Positions 33,719-46,950 of a stretch of DNA of 64,000 bases are shown one piece after another. Within the stretch, counting starts at the first letter, position 1; each line of letters begins with the position of its first letter. The stretch lies in the NCBI GenBank assembly GCA_030847615.1, contig JAUMIR010000003.1, positions 280,978,265 to 281,042,264 on the forward strand, given 5' to 3'. This DNA is from Gambelia wislizenii (taxonomy: Eukaryota; Chordata; Lepidosauria; Squamata; Crotaphytidae). The translations under genes were made by a program, and so were the position numbers. A model generated the notes under the pieces. That model worked only from the letters and a program-made list of their open reading frames with translations. It was not told the DNA's origin and made no database searches.

Positions 33719-34110
33719 AAACTAGATGCTGGAACAAGACAAGGGAGTATGCGAGAGCCAAAAACCAAGGTCAGTCCGAGTCAAAGTCAAATTCTGAAAA
33801 TATCAATAGAGGAAATGTGAAAATCGTAGTCAGAAACAAACCATAGGTCAAGCCAAAAAAACCACAAAGACTAGAAAGGTTGCTTCAATGCTGCAAGTGT
33901 TGTGGACAAAAAGGAACTGAGGTAAAGTGAACGAGAATACCTGAGGAGACAGTTAGGGTGGGCGGAGCTACTGCCAAAAAGACTTGTATAACTATTCTAG
34001 AAGGTTTTGAACATGCACTGCACAGGCGTAGGAAAACCCAATTGTGTGAATCACAGAGACCACAAAGAAGAAACTACAGTTACAGGTAAGCAACTTGTTC
34101 TTTGTGGTGT
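33719..34110 (-). other. DIRS 5' leader / junction of two DIRS copies
   Basis: Reading minus, 34130-33960 passes from the 3' terminal sequence of the downstream-coded DIRS (34110-36600) directly into a DIRS 5' leader and then into gag at 33718. This is a head-to-tail junction of two DIRS pieces. The cacaaagaagaaactacagt segment matches the DIRS inverted-repeat region seen at about 53385. Confidence 0.65.
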
Positions 34111-34169
34111 CTGTGACTCACACAAATGGGAGATTGGCAAGCTACTATCCATAGGATGGAGGAAGTGTC

Positions 34170-34850
34170 ATGGCACACAGGAGAAAAACACAGCTCTCCC
34201 AAATGCAGCTTCTGCCTGAGACTGAATGTCCAGTCTGTAATGAGAAATAAATGTTAAAGGCTGAGACCAGGTGGTGGCTTTACAACGTCATGTAAAGAGA
34301 CCTCACCTCAGGAAAGCTGCCAACAGATCGTTGAGTGGCTTCTCACTTGGACAGGAGGCTGCTTGCTGGCAAGTTCATATGCTAAGCAAATGGTAGCTGC
34401 AACCAATTTAGATAGATGTTGCACGGAGACAGGAAGTCCTTTTTTCCTAGTAGAATAGCAGAGAAAAAGCCATTTTGAATTGCAAAATGAAGCCGTGCAA
34501 TTGATGTAGAAGGCAAGAGCTCTACAGACATCAAGACAGTGAATAGAACGTTCCAGGGCATTCTGCATGATTCTACATGAACACCAGAAGCATGCTGTTC
34601 TGGTTCAGATGGAAGGAGGACACAACCTTCAGAAGAAATGAGATGTAAGCCTGGAGAACTACTTTATAAAAACCCACTCTGTGTAGAGATGAACCAGTCG
34701 ATTTGTATGGCTCCTGTATATATGAGATACTGGCCAGTATACATCATAGCTTCCACGGTGTGCACTCAGGTTCACTGGCTCTCACCAAATGTATTGAGAA
34801 ATGTAGCTGATCCACCTATAAAGCACAAAGTTTGCCCACTCTCCTAGCTG
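34170..34850 (-). pseudogene. DIRS tyrosine recombinase remnant
   Basis: The open stretch 34308-34568 reads LERSIHCLDVCRALAFYINC, then LPVSVQHLSKLVAATICLAYE, matching the recombinase catalytic domain at 5026-5260. The H-x-x-R box reads HSTICW, so the catalytic arginine is lost. The tyrosine block (TFISHYRL) is readable in another frame at about 34230. Confidence 0.8.
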
Positions 34851-35392
34851 AGATGACTGCCACAAGGAAGGACATTTTTCAGGTGGGTAGTATAAAATCG
34901 CACAACGTTATTGGCTCAAAGGGTCTTCTAGACAGTTCAGAGAGCACCAGCTCCAGGTTCCACTACGCCGTGAGCCTCAGTACAGAAGGGTGCAATGTTT
35001 TCTATCCTTTTAAGAATGTCTTGACTAGCGGGTCAAAAAAACCTGGTGGCTTGCCAGTGTGTTGGAAGTGCCAGGAAACCACTGATAGGTAACCATTGAT
35101 AGGCAAACCACAGTTGCCTCAGCCACCACAGAATGATTAGAATGCATTTGGCCTGGTCCTAAAGAATCTTCAGCCTATTGAGTAGAGGGAATGGAGGAAA
35201 AGGAGACATGATAGGCCCTCCCATCAGAACACTACTTGTTCTCAGGGGATGCAAACAGGTCTATGATTGGTGTGCTCTATATCCTGAAGAGTGCCCATGT
35301 GCAGCTTCTGTTTGTGACAGGGTACAGGTCCCTAGCTCAGGGCATCTACTAGAGTATTTTCTTCCTCCGGTAAGTGGATCACTAAAGGCAGG

Positions 35393-36600
35393 CTACCTCG
35401 TGGAATGCACCAATCCCATAATAGAATTGTGAGGTGGAGTAGGGTTTCTGATTGAGTACCCCCCTGCTTGTTCAGGTAAGAGCAATATTGTATTGTCTGA
35501 TACTACCTGAACTGCTTTGCCCCATAGAGCTTGCTCGAAAGAACAGAAGGCCTTTATAACTGCCAAACAGTTCATGGACATTGATGTGGAGGTCTTTTTC
35601 ATCATGAGACCAATGGCCCCTGACTGTGAGACCTGCAGAATGTGGCCCCCATCCCTGCAGAGACACTTTGGTAGTGACCATCACCATAGGCTGTGGGAGA
35701 AGAAATGGCATTCCTGCCTGGACATGCCTTGAGTCCATCCACCACCACAGGGAACAATGTATGCTGAGTGGTATTATCGATCTCCTGTGCAGAGAATCTG
35801 ACAGAGGGCTGAAGCACAACAGGAACCAGGACTGGAGAGGTCTCTTCCAAAGTCTGGCAAACAGTGTGACAGATGTAGTGGAGGCCATGAAGCCCAGAAG
35901 GACTAGCACATCCTTGGCACTCACCCTTCGATTGCAGAGGAAGCACAGGGTAGCTTTCTGAAGGGCAAAGAATCTGTCATCTGGGAGAAGGGCAGCCTGT
36001 GTGCAAGAATCCAACAGGGCATAGATAAACCATATGCATTGCAACAGTTAGAGATGGAACTTGCTGTAATTCATGATGAGACCCAAACCATCTAGAAGTT
36101 GTGGTGTCAGGTGAATGTCCAGGAGGAGTTGCTTGCGTGTATGTGCCACATGCAGCCAATCATCTATTTAGGGAAAGAGAACAATGCCCTGCTGCTGAAG
36201 CCAAGCAGCCACCACAGCCTTGCACTTGATGGGGCAGTGCACACTCTGAATGGAAGGACATGGAAGCAATACACACGTCTGCCCACTACAAAACAAAGAA
36301 AATGCTTGTGGGACATTCTGACTGCAATGTGAAAGTAGGGATCCCTGAGGTCCAGTGTAGCAAACCAATTGCCCTTCTGCATCAGGGGGAGGATGAAACT
36401 GAGAGTGACCATTCTGAAATGCTGTGGCTACACATAGAAGTTGATGTCTCAAAGACCCAAAATCAGAGGCCATCCTTCTTGGACAAGATGAAGTAGCAAG
36501 AAGAACCCTCGATGCAGATGAATGATGGTATATGAAGCGGCACAAACATAGCAGGAAGGACATCATTCTCCAAAGATTCAAACATGCTGCTTAGACTGGT
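35393..36600 (-). pseudogene. DIRS RT / RNase H remnant
   Basis: From high to low coordinates: a block that reads LSKKDGLWFWVFETST (RT finger region), then MVTLSFILPLMQKGNWFATL with DLRDPYFHIAVRMSHKHFLC (the first catalytic aspartate block), HVLPFRVCTAPS, AVVAAWLQQQGIVLFP, and then the region around the second catalytic box, which is broken. Further on come LLGFMASTTSVTLFARLW and an RNase H with DEKDLHINVHELFG and a degraded SDNT block. Three frames are needed to follow it. Confidence 0.82.
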
Positions 36601-36920
36601 CTTGAGACTTCTTCCTAAATTGCTGTCTATATCAACTGGTGAAAGAAATCTCGCATGCAGAGGTCAAGGGTAAAGTGGCTGGTCCTTGCTGTCTTGAGCT
36701 GCCAGGACTACTTGTATATTCGCATGGATTATGTGTATCTCTGCCAATTGAGTTTAAGTGAAGAGGCGGACTGTTGCTGGGATTGGAGACTGAACTTTTT
36801 GGCTGTCGTTCTCATCTTATGAGTTGCTCCAGTTTGGTATGAGTATCAGCATGGAAGAGTCCAACCTCATCAAAAGACAAATCCTTGATCAGCAACTTAA
36901 CATTGGCGGAAAGACCTGAC
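36601..36920 (-). pseudogene. DIRS gag C-terminal remnant
   Basis: Minus-strand sequence translating in part to NVKLLIKDLSFDEVGLFHAD, the F-D-x-x-x-L-F block at the end of DIRS gag proteins. It connects by homology to the gag at 38944-40000, from which it is separated by the insertion at about 36921-38936. Confidence 0.6.
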
Positions 36921-37130
36921 TGTGATGGATGGATGGATGAGCGAACAGGAGTAGTATGTTCCAGGACCCAATCCTATGGCAGGAAACTGAAAGGGGAAAC
37001 TGAAAGGGGCTTCTGGGTGTTTTAAGTATGCATGACAGTTGGAGAGAGTCAGTTAAGTGTTAGTTAAGCTGAAGTTAAGAACAGAGTCAGTTGATGGCAG
37101 GAGGCCATGTGTATATATGTTGTATGAGAG

Positions 37131-37158
37131 GTGTATATGTTGTATGAGAGGTTTAGAT
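37131..37158. repeat. L2 target site duplication, left copy (28 bp)
   Basis: gtgtatatgttgtatgagag plus 8 bases, identical to 38484-38511. Confidence 0.92.
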
Positions 37159-38483
37159 AATAATAATAATAATAATAATAATATTTATTTATACCCCGCC
37201 CCTCTGTTAAAACAATCAGGGCGGCTTACAAAATTTAAAATACAATACAAATAAAATCCCTAAACACCCCCACTCCCACCCTCCCCCATAAAAAAACATT
37301 AAACAAATATAAATTAAAACAACTAATCTAAAATCACTTTTAAAACTATAAATACAATAAATATAATAAATGGCCAGCAGCCTAGAAGAGGCCAGGATCC
37401 CCTGAGGCTGGGATCTAATTAGGAAAGGCCTGCCGAAAGAGATCCATCTTTAGTGCTTTTTTAAAGCCACTCAGGCTTGTTATCTGACGGATCTCATTCG
37501 GCAGGTCATTCCACAATTTGGGGGCGATTACCGAAAAGGCCCTCTGGGAGGTTGCAGACAGCCTAGATTTTTGTGGCTGAAGCAAATTCCTCCCAGAGGA
37601 CCGGAGTGCGCGGGGAGGATTGTATGGGAGGAGGCGGTTCCGGAGATAAGTTGGACCCAAGCCATTTAGGGCTTTAAAGGTAATAACCAACACCTTATAC
37701 TGGGCCCGGAAACTGATTGGCAGCCAGTGGAGAGATTTTAATACTGGAGTTATATGGTCTCTCCGAGATGTTCCCGAGACCACTCTGGCTGCCATATTTT
37801 GTACCAACTGAAGTTTCCGGACCAAGCACGAGGGCAGCCCCATGTAGAGCGCATTGCAGAAATCTAGACGGGAGGTTACCAGCGCGTGCACCACAGTCTC
37901 AAGGTCCCTTACTTCCAGGAAATGGCGCAGCTGGCGTATCAGCCGAAGCTGATAACAGGCGCTCCTGACTGTCGCATTCACCTGACTCGTCATCTGAAGC
38001 AATGAATCAAGGAGCACCCCCAGACTGCGAACACAGTCCTTAACGGAGAGCGTGACCCCGTCCAGGACTGGAGGTTGCAACCCAACTCCTGGTTTGGGGG
38101 CCGCTACCGTGAGCACCTCCGTTTTATCTGGATTTAATCTCAATCTGTTTTTCCTCATCCAGCCCATTACTGCTTTAAGACAATCATTAAGAGGAGAGAC
38201 GCCATCGGAATTCGAGGCCGATGATCGGGGCAAGGAGAAATAGATCTGGGTGTCATCAGCGTACTGATAACACCCAGCCCCATAACTGCGAATAATCTCA
38301 CCCAGCGGCTTCATATAAATGTTAAACAGCATCGGGGACAGGATGGCGCCCTGTGGAACACCACAGGTAAGCTCCTTTCTGCTGGAGCAGCTGTCCCTGA
38401 GCAACACCCTCTGGGACCTGCCCGAGAGGAAGGACCGGAACCACTGGAGCGCAGTGCCTCCGATTCCTATGTGTATGTTCTGT
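37159..38483 (-). mobile_element. L2 LINE, 5'-truncated, young
   Basis: Minus-strand L2 flanked by an exact 28-base duplication. The 3' end is a (TAATAA)n-type tail (37159-37182) after the typical gggcggggtataaataaata end. The 5' end is truncated inside the RT at about 38470. The coding part has no stop or frameshift. Confidence 0.93.
37415..38475 (-). pseudogene. L2 reverse transcriptase C-terminal part, uninterrupted ORF
   Basis: About 350 codons of L2 ORF2 open without interruption to the stop at 37415; the frame extends to 38599 only through flanking DNA. In order: GGTALQWFRSFLSGRSQRV, the CGVPQGAILSP block, YADDTQIYFSLP (catalytic Y-A-D-D), LNPDKTEVLTV, LGVLLDSLLQM, SRLDFCNALYMGLP, HWLPISFRAQYKVLVITFKA and the terminal LWNDLPNEIR with FRQAFPN. 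The catalytic aspartates are intact, but the endonuclease and RT finger regions were lost by truncation, so this copy cannot move by itself. Intactness of the rest means recent insertion and a recently active source L2. Confidence 0.93.
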
Positions 38484-38511
38484 GTGTATATGTTGTATGA
38501 GAGGTTTAGAT
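38484..38511. repeat. L2 target site duplication, right copy (28 bp)
   Basis: Identical to 37131-37158. Confidence 0.92.
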
Positions 38512-38943
38512 GAGGCAAAATGGTGTGCAAAATTACTAATTTGGAATAGAGGAGTGAGTGAACAAAGAGCGAATGAGGTTGGGAAATAAGGAATGGCATG
38601 GTAAAGATATAAGTACTGGTTAGAACAAGATTCCATCCTGAAGTATGTTTGTTCCCTTTAATAAAGTTGTCCTTTGTTGTTAATACAAATACAGTTCTGG
38701 CTCACTCCTACAAAATAAAGATAAGTAAAGGCAAGCTACCAAAAACACACCATCCACACATGTAGGCCCTTGGTTAGAAAGAGGACCTAAGGGAACCTTA
38801 CAGGAATTTAGATGGGAGAAACAGAAGATAAAGAGGTGGCCAGGCTGAACCCGGAGGTAAAGTGGGGCTGGCACCTTGAGGTTTGGCCTCGACCAGCTTG
38901 GTGTGATGTGTGGGTGGGATTCAAAAGGGCCTGACAACCTCAA

Positions 38944-40960
38944 CCAAGCATGTCATCTGAGTTGAGCCACTTCAGCAAGTGCTTTTCCCATAGAATCTGC
39001 AGCATGCTTAGCTGTTCGAATTTCCTGCCTTGCCAAGGCATGAGCCACAGATTTAAGGATAGAAACCACTCTTCACTCCTCTTCCTGTAGTTTATCAAAG
39101 TATGGGGTGGCATTGCCCCATAAAACTATTGATAAGTACCCATACGGGCACTGTAGTTTGTAATCCAGAAAAGTAATGCAGCTGTAAAGTAACCCTTCCT
39201 TCCTATGGTGTCTAGCTTCTTCCCCTCCTGATCTGCAGGGTAGAGTGGATTTTCTGGGAAGTTTTAGACTGGGCAACATCCACAGGAAAGAATTTGGTTT
39301 TGGATGCTCCACCAACCATTCAGCTCCTGAATCCATCACCCTGAACAAACCCTCCAGCTTTTTCAAGGTGGATGGTATAGAAGATGGAGTAGACCAGGAG
39401 GGATGCATAACTTGCAGAAGGTAATGGGATCAAAGCTGGAGAAGGAACATGCTCTTGAATATTGGGTTTTCCACAGATGTATATCCTTGATTCCCCTGCA
39501 GACCTAACACCTTTGCCATTCTTAACATTTGGTCTGAAAAGGACCAAGTATCGTTAGTGGGGGAAGGAGGATCAGTCTTGCCATCTAAAGCCGAAGGAGA
39601 CTTGGCAGGTATCACAAGGGAAGACTCTGAAGATGTATCAGAGTCATCATGTGATGACTCACCAGTACAGAGGTGAGTTTGTGGGACAGACAGACCAGGG
39701 GTACCAGAGATAGTGTGCAGTGCTACACCCTTGGAACGGCTGAAGTATGTGGTGTCTGGTAAGGTCTCACTTTCTGTTCTTTTAGCGATCTTCTGACAGG
39801 GTTGGGAACTCGATTTTTTGTCGTGTGGCCCCCATCTGATAATTTCCATAGAAGAGACAAGTGAAAGATGCCTTCTTTTCTTTTTAGCCTTGTGAAGGGG
39901 AGAAACCATCACCAGAGTTCCTCCAGCATGCTCCCCCGCCCCCTTTGAAATGGAGAGAGGATCAGACAGTGATGTTTCTGTGTCTGTTTTGCACACTTTT
40001 AGCCTCTAGAGGGCCTCACCTGTGCAGCCAGTTTCTTGTCAGGCCAGCATTGTTTTTGGCACCTAAACTTTTCACACCCGAAAAGGACCATCATTGTGAG
40101 AGGCCATTCCGTCAATCACAGTGGGCAGGAGGGAAGAAGGCCAGCACTCACTTGTACAGCTGAAGCCGCACAATCCAGAATGTGCACCTGATTCTTCTTG
40201 CCGTGTGCGCTGTCACCTAGCACCTCCATGGCATAAACTGGGTCCGGATCCAAGCCCCTAGTGAGGGTAGGTCAGTCCTCCCCATGGGCCTGGCCAGATT
40301 GTGCCTCAGTCATTGCCCAGTCATCCCTAAACTACTCATCTGATGAGAGATCAGGGCCTGCACATGCAATCTATCCCAGAACAAATCATTCCAATTAGGG
40401 TGGCAAGTTGGGTAATAGAATAGATTTCTTTTAAAAGAGAAAAATCTCTTCAGAAATGACTCCTCAGAAATGGCCATCCCAGAGCAAACTATTCCTGTTA
40501 GGGTGGCAAGTTAGGAAACAGATTTCTCATAAAAGAGAAAAAGGAGAAAAATCTCTTCAGAAATCTACTCAGAAACGGCCATCACCTTGAGCTCAACCAT
40601 CCCTGTTAGGATGGTAACAACTCAAGGCAATAGATCAACCCTGATAGAGTAAATAGATCGACCCTGATAGGGTAACAAAGGTAAAAAACACTGAATCAGA
40701 CTGATCCTGTAAGGGTGGTGATGTTCAGGCAGATAGCAGCTGCTGGATCCAATCAATAAAGTCCTCAAATTCAGTAATGAAGTCATGTTTTAGCTAAAGC
40801 CCTGTCCTGTTCGAGCTGAGGCAGAATGGAACTGGGAAGGTGGGGATGACGCTTCCTCTTAGAGTGGTACGGATGATTGACAGATTGAAAACCTTGCCTG
40901 TGAAGCCAGACCCAGCATGAAGGATTGCCTCCCCACACTGCAGGAAAATTTGTAATATCC
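38944..40960 (-). mobile_element. DIRS gag region and 5' end (minus strand)
   Basis: DIRS gag-like sequence running from about 40,100 down to 38,944, preceded by a 5' leader. At about 40920-40950 the cctccccacactgcaggaaa block repeats the inverted-repeat sequence of 32498-32825, which suggests this is the 5' end of the second DIRS family, whose 3' end is at 32490-33115. Confidence 0.65.
39000..40100 (-). pseudogene. DIRS gag-like protein remnant
   Basis: The open stretch 39430-39996 is rich in Ser/Thr/Pro with HKAKKKRRHLSL and SSHDDSDTSSESS, a basic then acidic low-complexity region usual in DIRS gag. 39073-39408 continues with LVEHPKPNSFLWMLPSL, RHHRKEGLLYSCITFL, YKLQCPYGY and ATPYFDKLQEE, corresponding to the conserved gag C-terminal half. 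The two are in different frames. Function of gag is presumed nucleic-acid packaging. Dead copy. Confidence 0.7.
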
Positions 40961-41645
40961 TTTCCTTCATAATAAAAAAATTCCAGAGCATCACAATACA
41001 TCCCTAAAATGCCAGTAAAATGCACTATCCTAGTAATACTCTGCCCATGCAGTTTTGCTGGGCTTCTGCTTCCTGCAAAGGACAGTTTCTTAATGCTGGA
41101 TGAAAACAATTCACTGGAGATTGATGGCTGTTCTTTTCTCCCTAGTTGCAGAACTGCAGCCAAATGCTGCCTGGGGCCCTGCCCTTCCTCAGCCACTAAA
41201 TGATCATAGTCACCGGACCTATGAAGCTGCCTTGAATGGGGGGCAATACATAGGAAGGTATTGACTACATCCTTGCAGAACGAACTAAAAAGTATATTCA
41301 TTTGTGCAGTCCCAGGTTATGCAAACATGTTTCTTTAACAGGATTCTGGCCATAGGTACAAATGTTGGTCACTTTTCACCTGATGTCAAAACTAACCAAT
41401 ATTGGCACCACTGTAACCTCAGGTAGCCCAGTTGAGGTGCTACCATCGAGAATCTATTATGGGTTTCAAAAGTCCAGACTTGGTTTCATGGTGGTATAAA
41501 TGTGCCATGGTCCAGTACCAATCCCCCCGCATAGTATTATTATATTAGTATTACAGTATTTTCTGGAAACTCACCATGAACCAACTGCAGTCCTTGCAGC
41601 ATCATTTTAATTTGAATGTAATGTTTTCTGCTTTTTAAACCATAT

Positions 41646-41957
41646 TTTGAATCATAGAATTGTAGAGTTGGAAGAGACCACGAGGGCCATTCAGTCCAAC
41701 CCCCTGCCATGCAGAAATACACAATCAAAGCATCCCTGACAGATGGCCATCCAGCCTCCATTTAAAGACCTCCAAGGAAGGAGACTCCACCACGCTCTGA
41801 GAGAGTCTGTTCCACTGCCGAACAGCTCCCACTGTCAGAAAGTTCCTCCCAATGCTGAGGTGGAATCTCTGTTCCTAGAGCTTGCATCCATTGCTCCGTG
41901 TTCTAGTCTCTGGAGCAGCAGAAAACAAGCTTGCTCCATCCTCAATGGAGTATTGAG
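41646..41957 (-). mobile_element. CR1 3' end fragment
   Basis: Minus-strand CR1 terminus: starts with the aatcatagaattgtagagtt end, then the post-RT region (ggccatccagcctccattta, agactccaccacgctctgag, gcagcagaaaacaagcttgc). About 310 bases, 5'-truncated, no ORF. Confidence 0.92.
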
Positions 41958-42429
41958 TATTGCTTAGAATGATAGGGAAATTTATTCATGGAAGGTTGGC
42001 TCAATCAGTACAGGGGAAATAAGGCTTCTGCTCTAACAGGCTCCTCCTTAGCCAGATTTGGGCAAGAATATAGAACATTTATGAGAAATTCAGTGATACA
42101 GAATGAATATGCTTGTCACTGAAATTAAAGCTAAAATTGGATACATCTGTATGTATTCAAATTATTTCTTTGCCATTAAACAGATATGCATACCCTGTCA
42201 GCAAAATGTTTTCCCTGCTTCTACAGCTTAATGTGCATGTTTGATTGAGTAAAATATTTGTTCATCATCTATCAGACCACCATGATCCATGAGGAGATGC
42301 ACAAAGGATAGAATATTATTTTTTAAAATAAAATCATTTTTTTAAAATGCCATTAAAAAAAAAACAATTAAAACAGTCCCCAAAGCCAGCCCTGGTTTTA
42401 GGGATCAAATGCCAAGGAAAATGATGCAT

Positions 42430-42945
42430 GCAACAGAAGCTCAAAAAATATTGAACGCACCAGACTTCCCCTTGAAGTTCCACAACTGAAATTCTACTGC
42501 CTTGTATTGTGTACTCTCCAACCTAGCCTCCAAGGGTGGTGGAGCAGAAAGCAGCACCTACATTAAGGATCTCAAATTCTGGCAGGTTCATTTACAAAGA
42601 ATTTACCTTTCAGTTATCCTGGCCACAATCAGCACCCTGAGTTGAGTCTGGAAGCATACTGGAAGCCAGCCCACTTGACAGAAGATATGTGATATGTGGT
42701 CTCTAAAGCACTTCAGATAAGAGTCTGACTGTCACATTTTGTCCTGACTATATTTTCTGAACACCACTGTCTAATTAGGAGGTAATTAAGGCATGACCCA
42801 CCTTCCCTGGTACAGAGAGCAGCTGGCCCACCAAATGAAGCTGGGCAAAGGCACAGCCTTCTAGAATCAATGCTGGGTGCAATGGTGCCTCCAAGCAGCA
42901 AAGCTGGTCTTTTAGAAGGCATGCAACCCCATCCAGGAAATTAGT
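42430..42945 (-). mobile_element. Old L2-like LINE relic
   Basis: Minus-strand, strongly diverged. Phrases such as ccaaatgaagctgggcaaag and gcatgcaaccccatccag match the L2 region that encodes YQLRLIRQL and the LDGV block in the intact copy at 37.4-38.5 kb. No ORF. Confidence 0.6.
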
Positions 42946-43859
42946 GAGACATGCAACAAATAAGAATATATTTATTAATGTTATTTGTACTTAGCAGACC
43001 AACTGCTATATACATCAATTCACCCATCTGTGCAACTAGAAACAGGCCTTCGGTTAACCAAAAATTAAGGGGGTACAGGAGTAGACCACTTCTACCCCAT
43101 TCTACATATGCAAATAATTCCATCTTCTCATAATTCTTTAAAAAATGGTTTTGTTCCATTGTTCTCTGTACATCTCAAATCCGAAAAAATCTTCATTCTT
43201 CCAATAACATACAAGCTTCCTCTTGTGCAATTTTTTCTAGGATGCTAAATTCTCCCTAGACTTGTTTAATTTATGTACTGTTCATTTATGCACCACCAGC
43301 ACCTGTAAAATGGCCTTAATTGCAATAAAGGCAGCCTAAATGCTTCTATTGCAACCTGCTATGCACCTTTTCATTTGACTCAAATCACAACACAATACTA
43401 AATACACATTACATTTAATGTTGTGCCATCAAAAGTTAACTCTGTCTTGGCCAATAGTACATAGGGGAGTCATTTTCAGACCTGGCCACATCCTGTCTTT
43501 TCTGTTCTACCTTAATGGCTTTGCAAACTGTTGCTAGAATATCTGGGTACAAGGGTGGATGTTGCTACAACTTGCTGTGGTATCAACACAGATCCCTGCG
43601 TTGGCTGGAATCTTCAGTACAGGGATACAACTTGTGAGGTTGTGTACCTGAAATACTCCTTACCTCTGAGTCTAACTACTTAATAGGCTAATGCAAGCAG
43701 CTTTAAAATTAGGTGGTAAGAGGAAAAGAATTTTATAGTCTGAATTGCAAAGACATTCCAGTGATTATTCATAGGATACCTGGTATAACACTATACTGCT
43801 ATACATAGGTTGTCACAATGTTTTAAACATGAAATGTTCTGAAGAAAAAAAGGGATTAC

Positions 43860-44028
43860 CTGCTGTGGATATGGAGTTGTTCTGAGTTTTGTCTTCATTT
43901 TATTACTTTTAGGTTTTGTTGCTTTTCTTGTTTCTTGTGAGGTAGATACTGAGTTTCTACATGAGAACTGTGATTTAGAAATTGTGACCTGGTCCAATGA
44001 TAACGGAAGTTCCTTATATTCTATATCG
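43860..44028 (-). CDS. SIM2: SIM2 exon after PAS-B
   Basis: 169-base exon, acceptor gttttgcag at its high end and donor g|gtaatc at the low end. The first base completes ACC (threonine) with the preceding exon, then DIEYKELPLSLDQVTISKSQ, TSQETRKATKPKSNKMKTK and LRTTPYPQQ. The DIEYKEL start and the KMKTKLRT-PYP basic stretch are hallmark SIM2 sequences just downstream of PAS-B; the basic cluster corresponds in position to the reported nuclear localisation region of Sim2. Exon length equals 56 codons plus one base, keeping the frame. Intact. Confidence 0.96.
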
Positions 44029-46172
<2,144 letters not shown>

Positions 46173-46498
46173 TTATACTTATATTCTGCCTTTTCCTGTG
46201 CAGAATTTGAAATGGTGCACATAAGATTCCCAGGTGACCTTTTCTGTTAACAGTCCCAGAGCTACTTGGCTTCAGTTAGGTTACATCATTGCAGCCTTTC
46301 AGACCCAGTTATTCTATCCTGGTGTATTTATTTATTTTAAAAAGGAGAGAAACATGCAGAATTTCACTTCTACAACTGAATTTTCATAAAAATCCATGGT
46401 GCAAAAAAAAAATGTATGTGGCATTAAATCCAATAATAGAAAATCTCACTAACAGCATAACCCTATGTATGTCTTATTAAAAGTAAGTCTCATGAAAT

Positions 46499-46950
46499 TG
46501 TCAGGAGTTAGAGACTGAACTCCATTGAAAATGGCCAGACAACTGCAGAGTCATGCTGGATGAAGCCAAGGAACTGCCAAGTCATGCTAGCCTTGGGCCC
46601 ACAGCTGCAGAAAGAGGGTTACTGGAGGGCATAGCTTCTGGAGTGCAAGATCTGATGTAATGCACCCATGTGGTTGAGTAAGCCAATGCCCTGTAAATGT
46701 GTATATAAGAGAGTTCAGTCCAGAGCTCATTCTCTTCTCATGAATGCTGATGTCTGGCGAAGCAGTTTGTCCTTCATTGTAAATATTTGTAGATATTGCA
46801 ACTGCCTGACTCTGAAGATAAAAGTGCCTCCTGTTTATTTGTACGTCGAACACTCTGTGTGTGAGTATTCTTGGAAACGGGTTGCTACTAAGTCTGCTGA
46901 GATAGTTTTTGGCGTCTGCCAGGGATTAAGTGTCCTATCATCCCCTGACA
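46499..46950 (+). mobile_element. Solo LTR of an endogenous retrovirus-like element, 452 bp
   Basis: Starts TGTCAGGAG and ends CCTGACA, forming a short inverted repeat at the ends, and is flanked by GAAAT on both sides (46494-46498 and 46951-46955), the 5-base duplication expected of LTR integration. A TATATAA box lies at 46703-46708 in plus orientation. No internal coding region remains, so the provirus was lost by recombination between its LTRs. Confidence 0.9.
46703..46708 (+). promoter_or_regulatory. LTR TATA box
   Basis: TATATAA-type box in gtgtatataagagag, a little before the middle of the solo LTR. A possible antisense promoter inside SIM2; no evidence of use. Confidence 0.55.

Larger units (their letters stand above)
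34110..36600 (-). mobile_element. DIRS family-1 copy: RT, RNase H and recombinase
   Basis: Minus-strand DIRS copy with RT (36600-36160), RNase H (about 35600-35400) and recombinase (34850-34170) in the expected order. Multiple stops and shifts. It is homologous to the copy at 3083-5429 but retains more of the RT N-terminus. Confidence 0.85.
36921..38936 (+). mobile_element. Possible solo LTR split by the L2 insertion
   Basis: Two non-DIRS segments (36921-37158 and 38484-38936) interrupt the DIRS gag and together make about 660 bases once the L2 is removed. They start TGTGATGG and end CCTGACA, and AATAAA with following t/g-rich sequence is at about 38660. These look like LTR ends, but I could not find a matching target duplication, so this is tentative. 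Confidence 0.35.
31880..43859 (-). other. Large SIM2 intron filled by nested retrotransposons
   Basis: 12-kb intron between conserved exons. 31880-32490 shows nothing recognisable beyond a 22-base segment (32097-32118) repeated at 33128-33149. 32.5-41 kb is nested DIRS, an L2 and a possible LTR; 41.65-41.96 kb is CR1; 42.4-42.95 kb is an L2 relic. 42950-43859 is AT-rich with no recognised feature. Confidence 0.8.

Noticed and set aside
37717..37968. Plus-strand ORF rich in Ala/Arg
   Set aside because: Antisense to the L2 reverse transcriptase.
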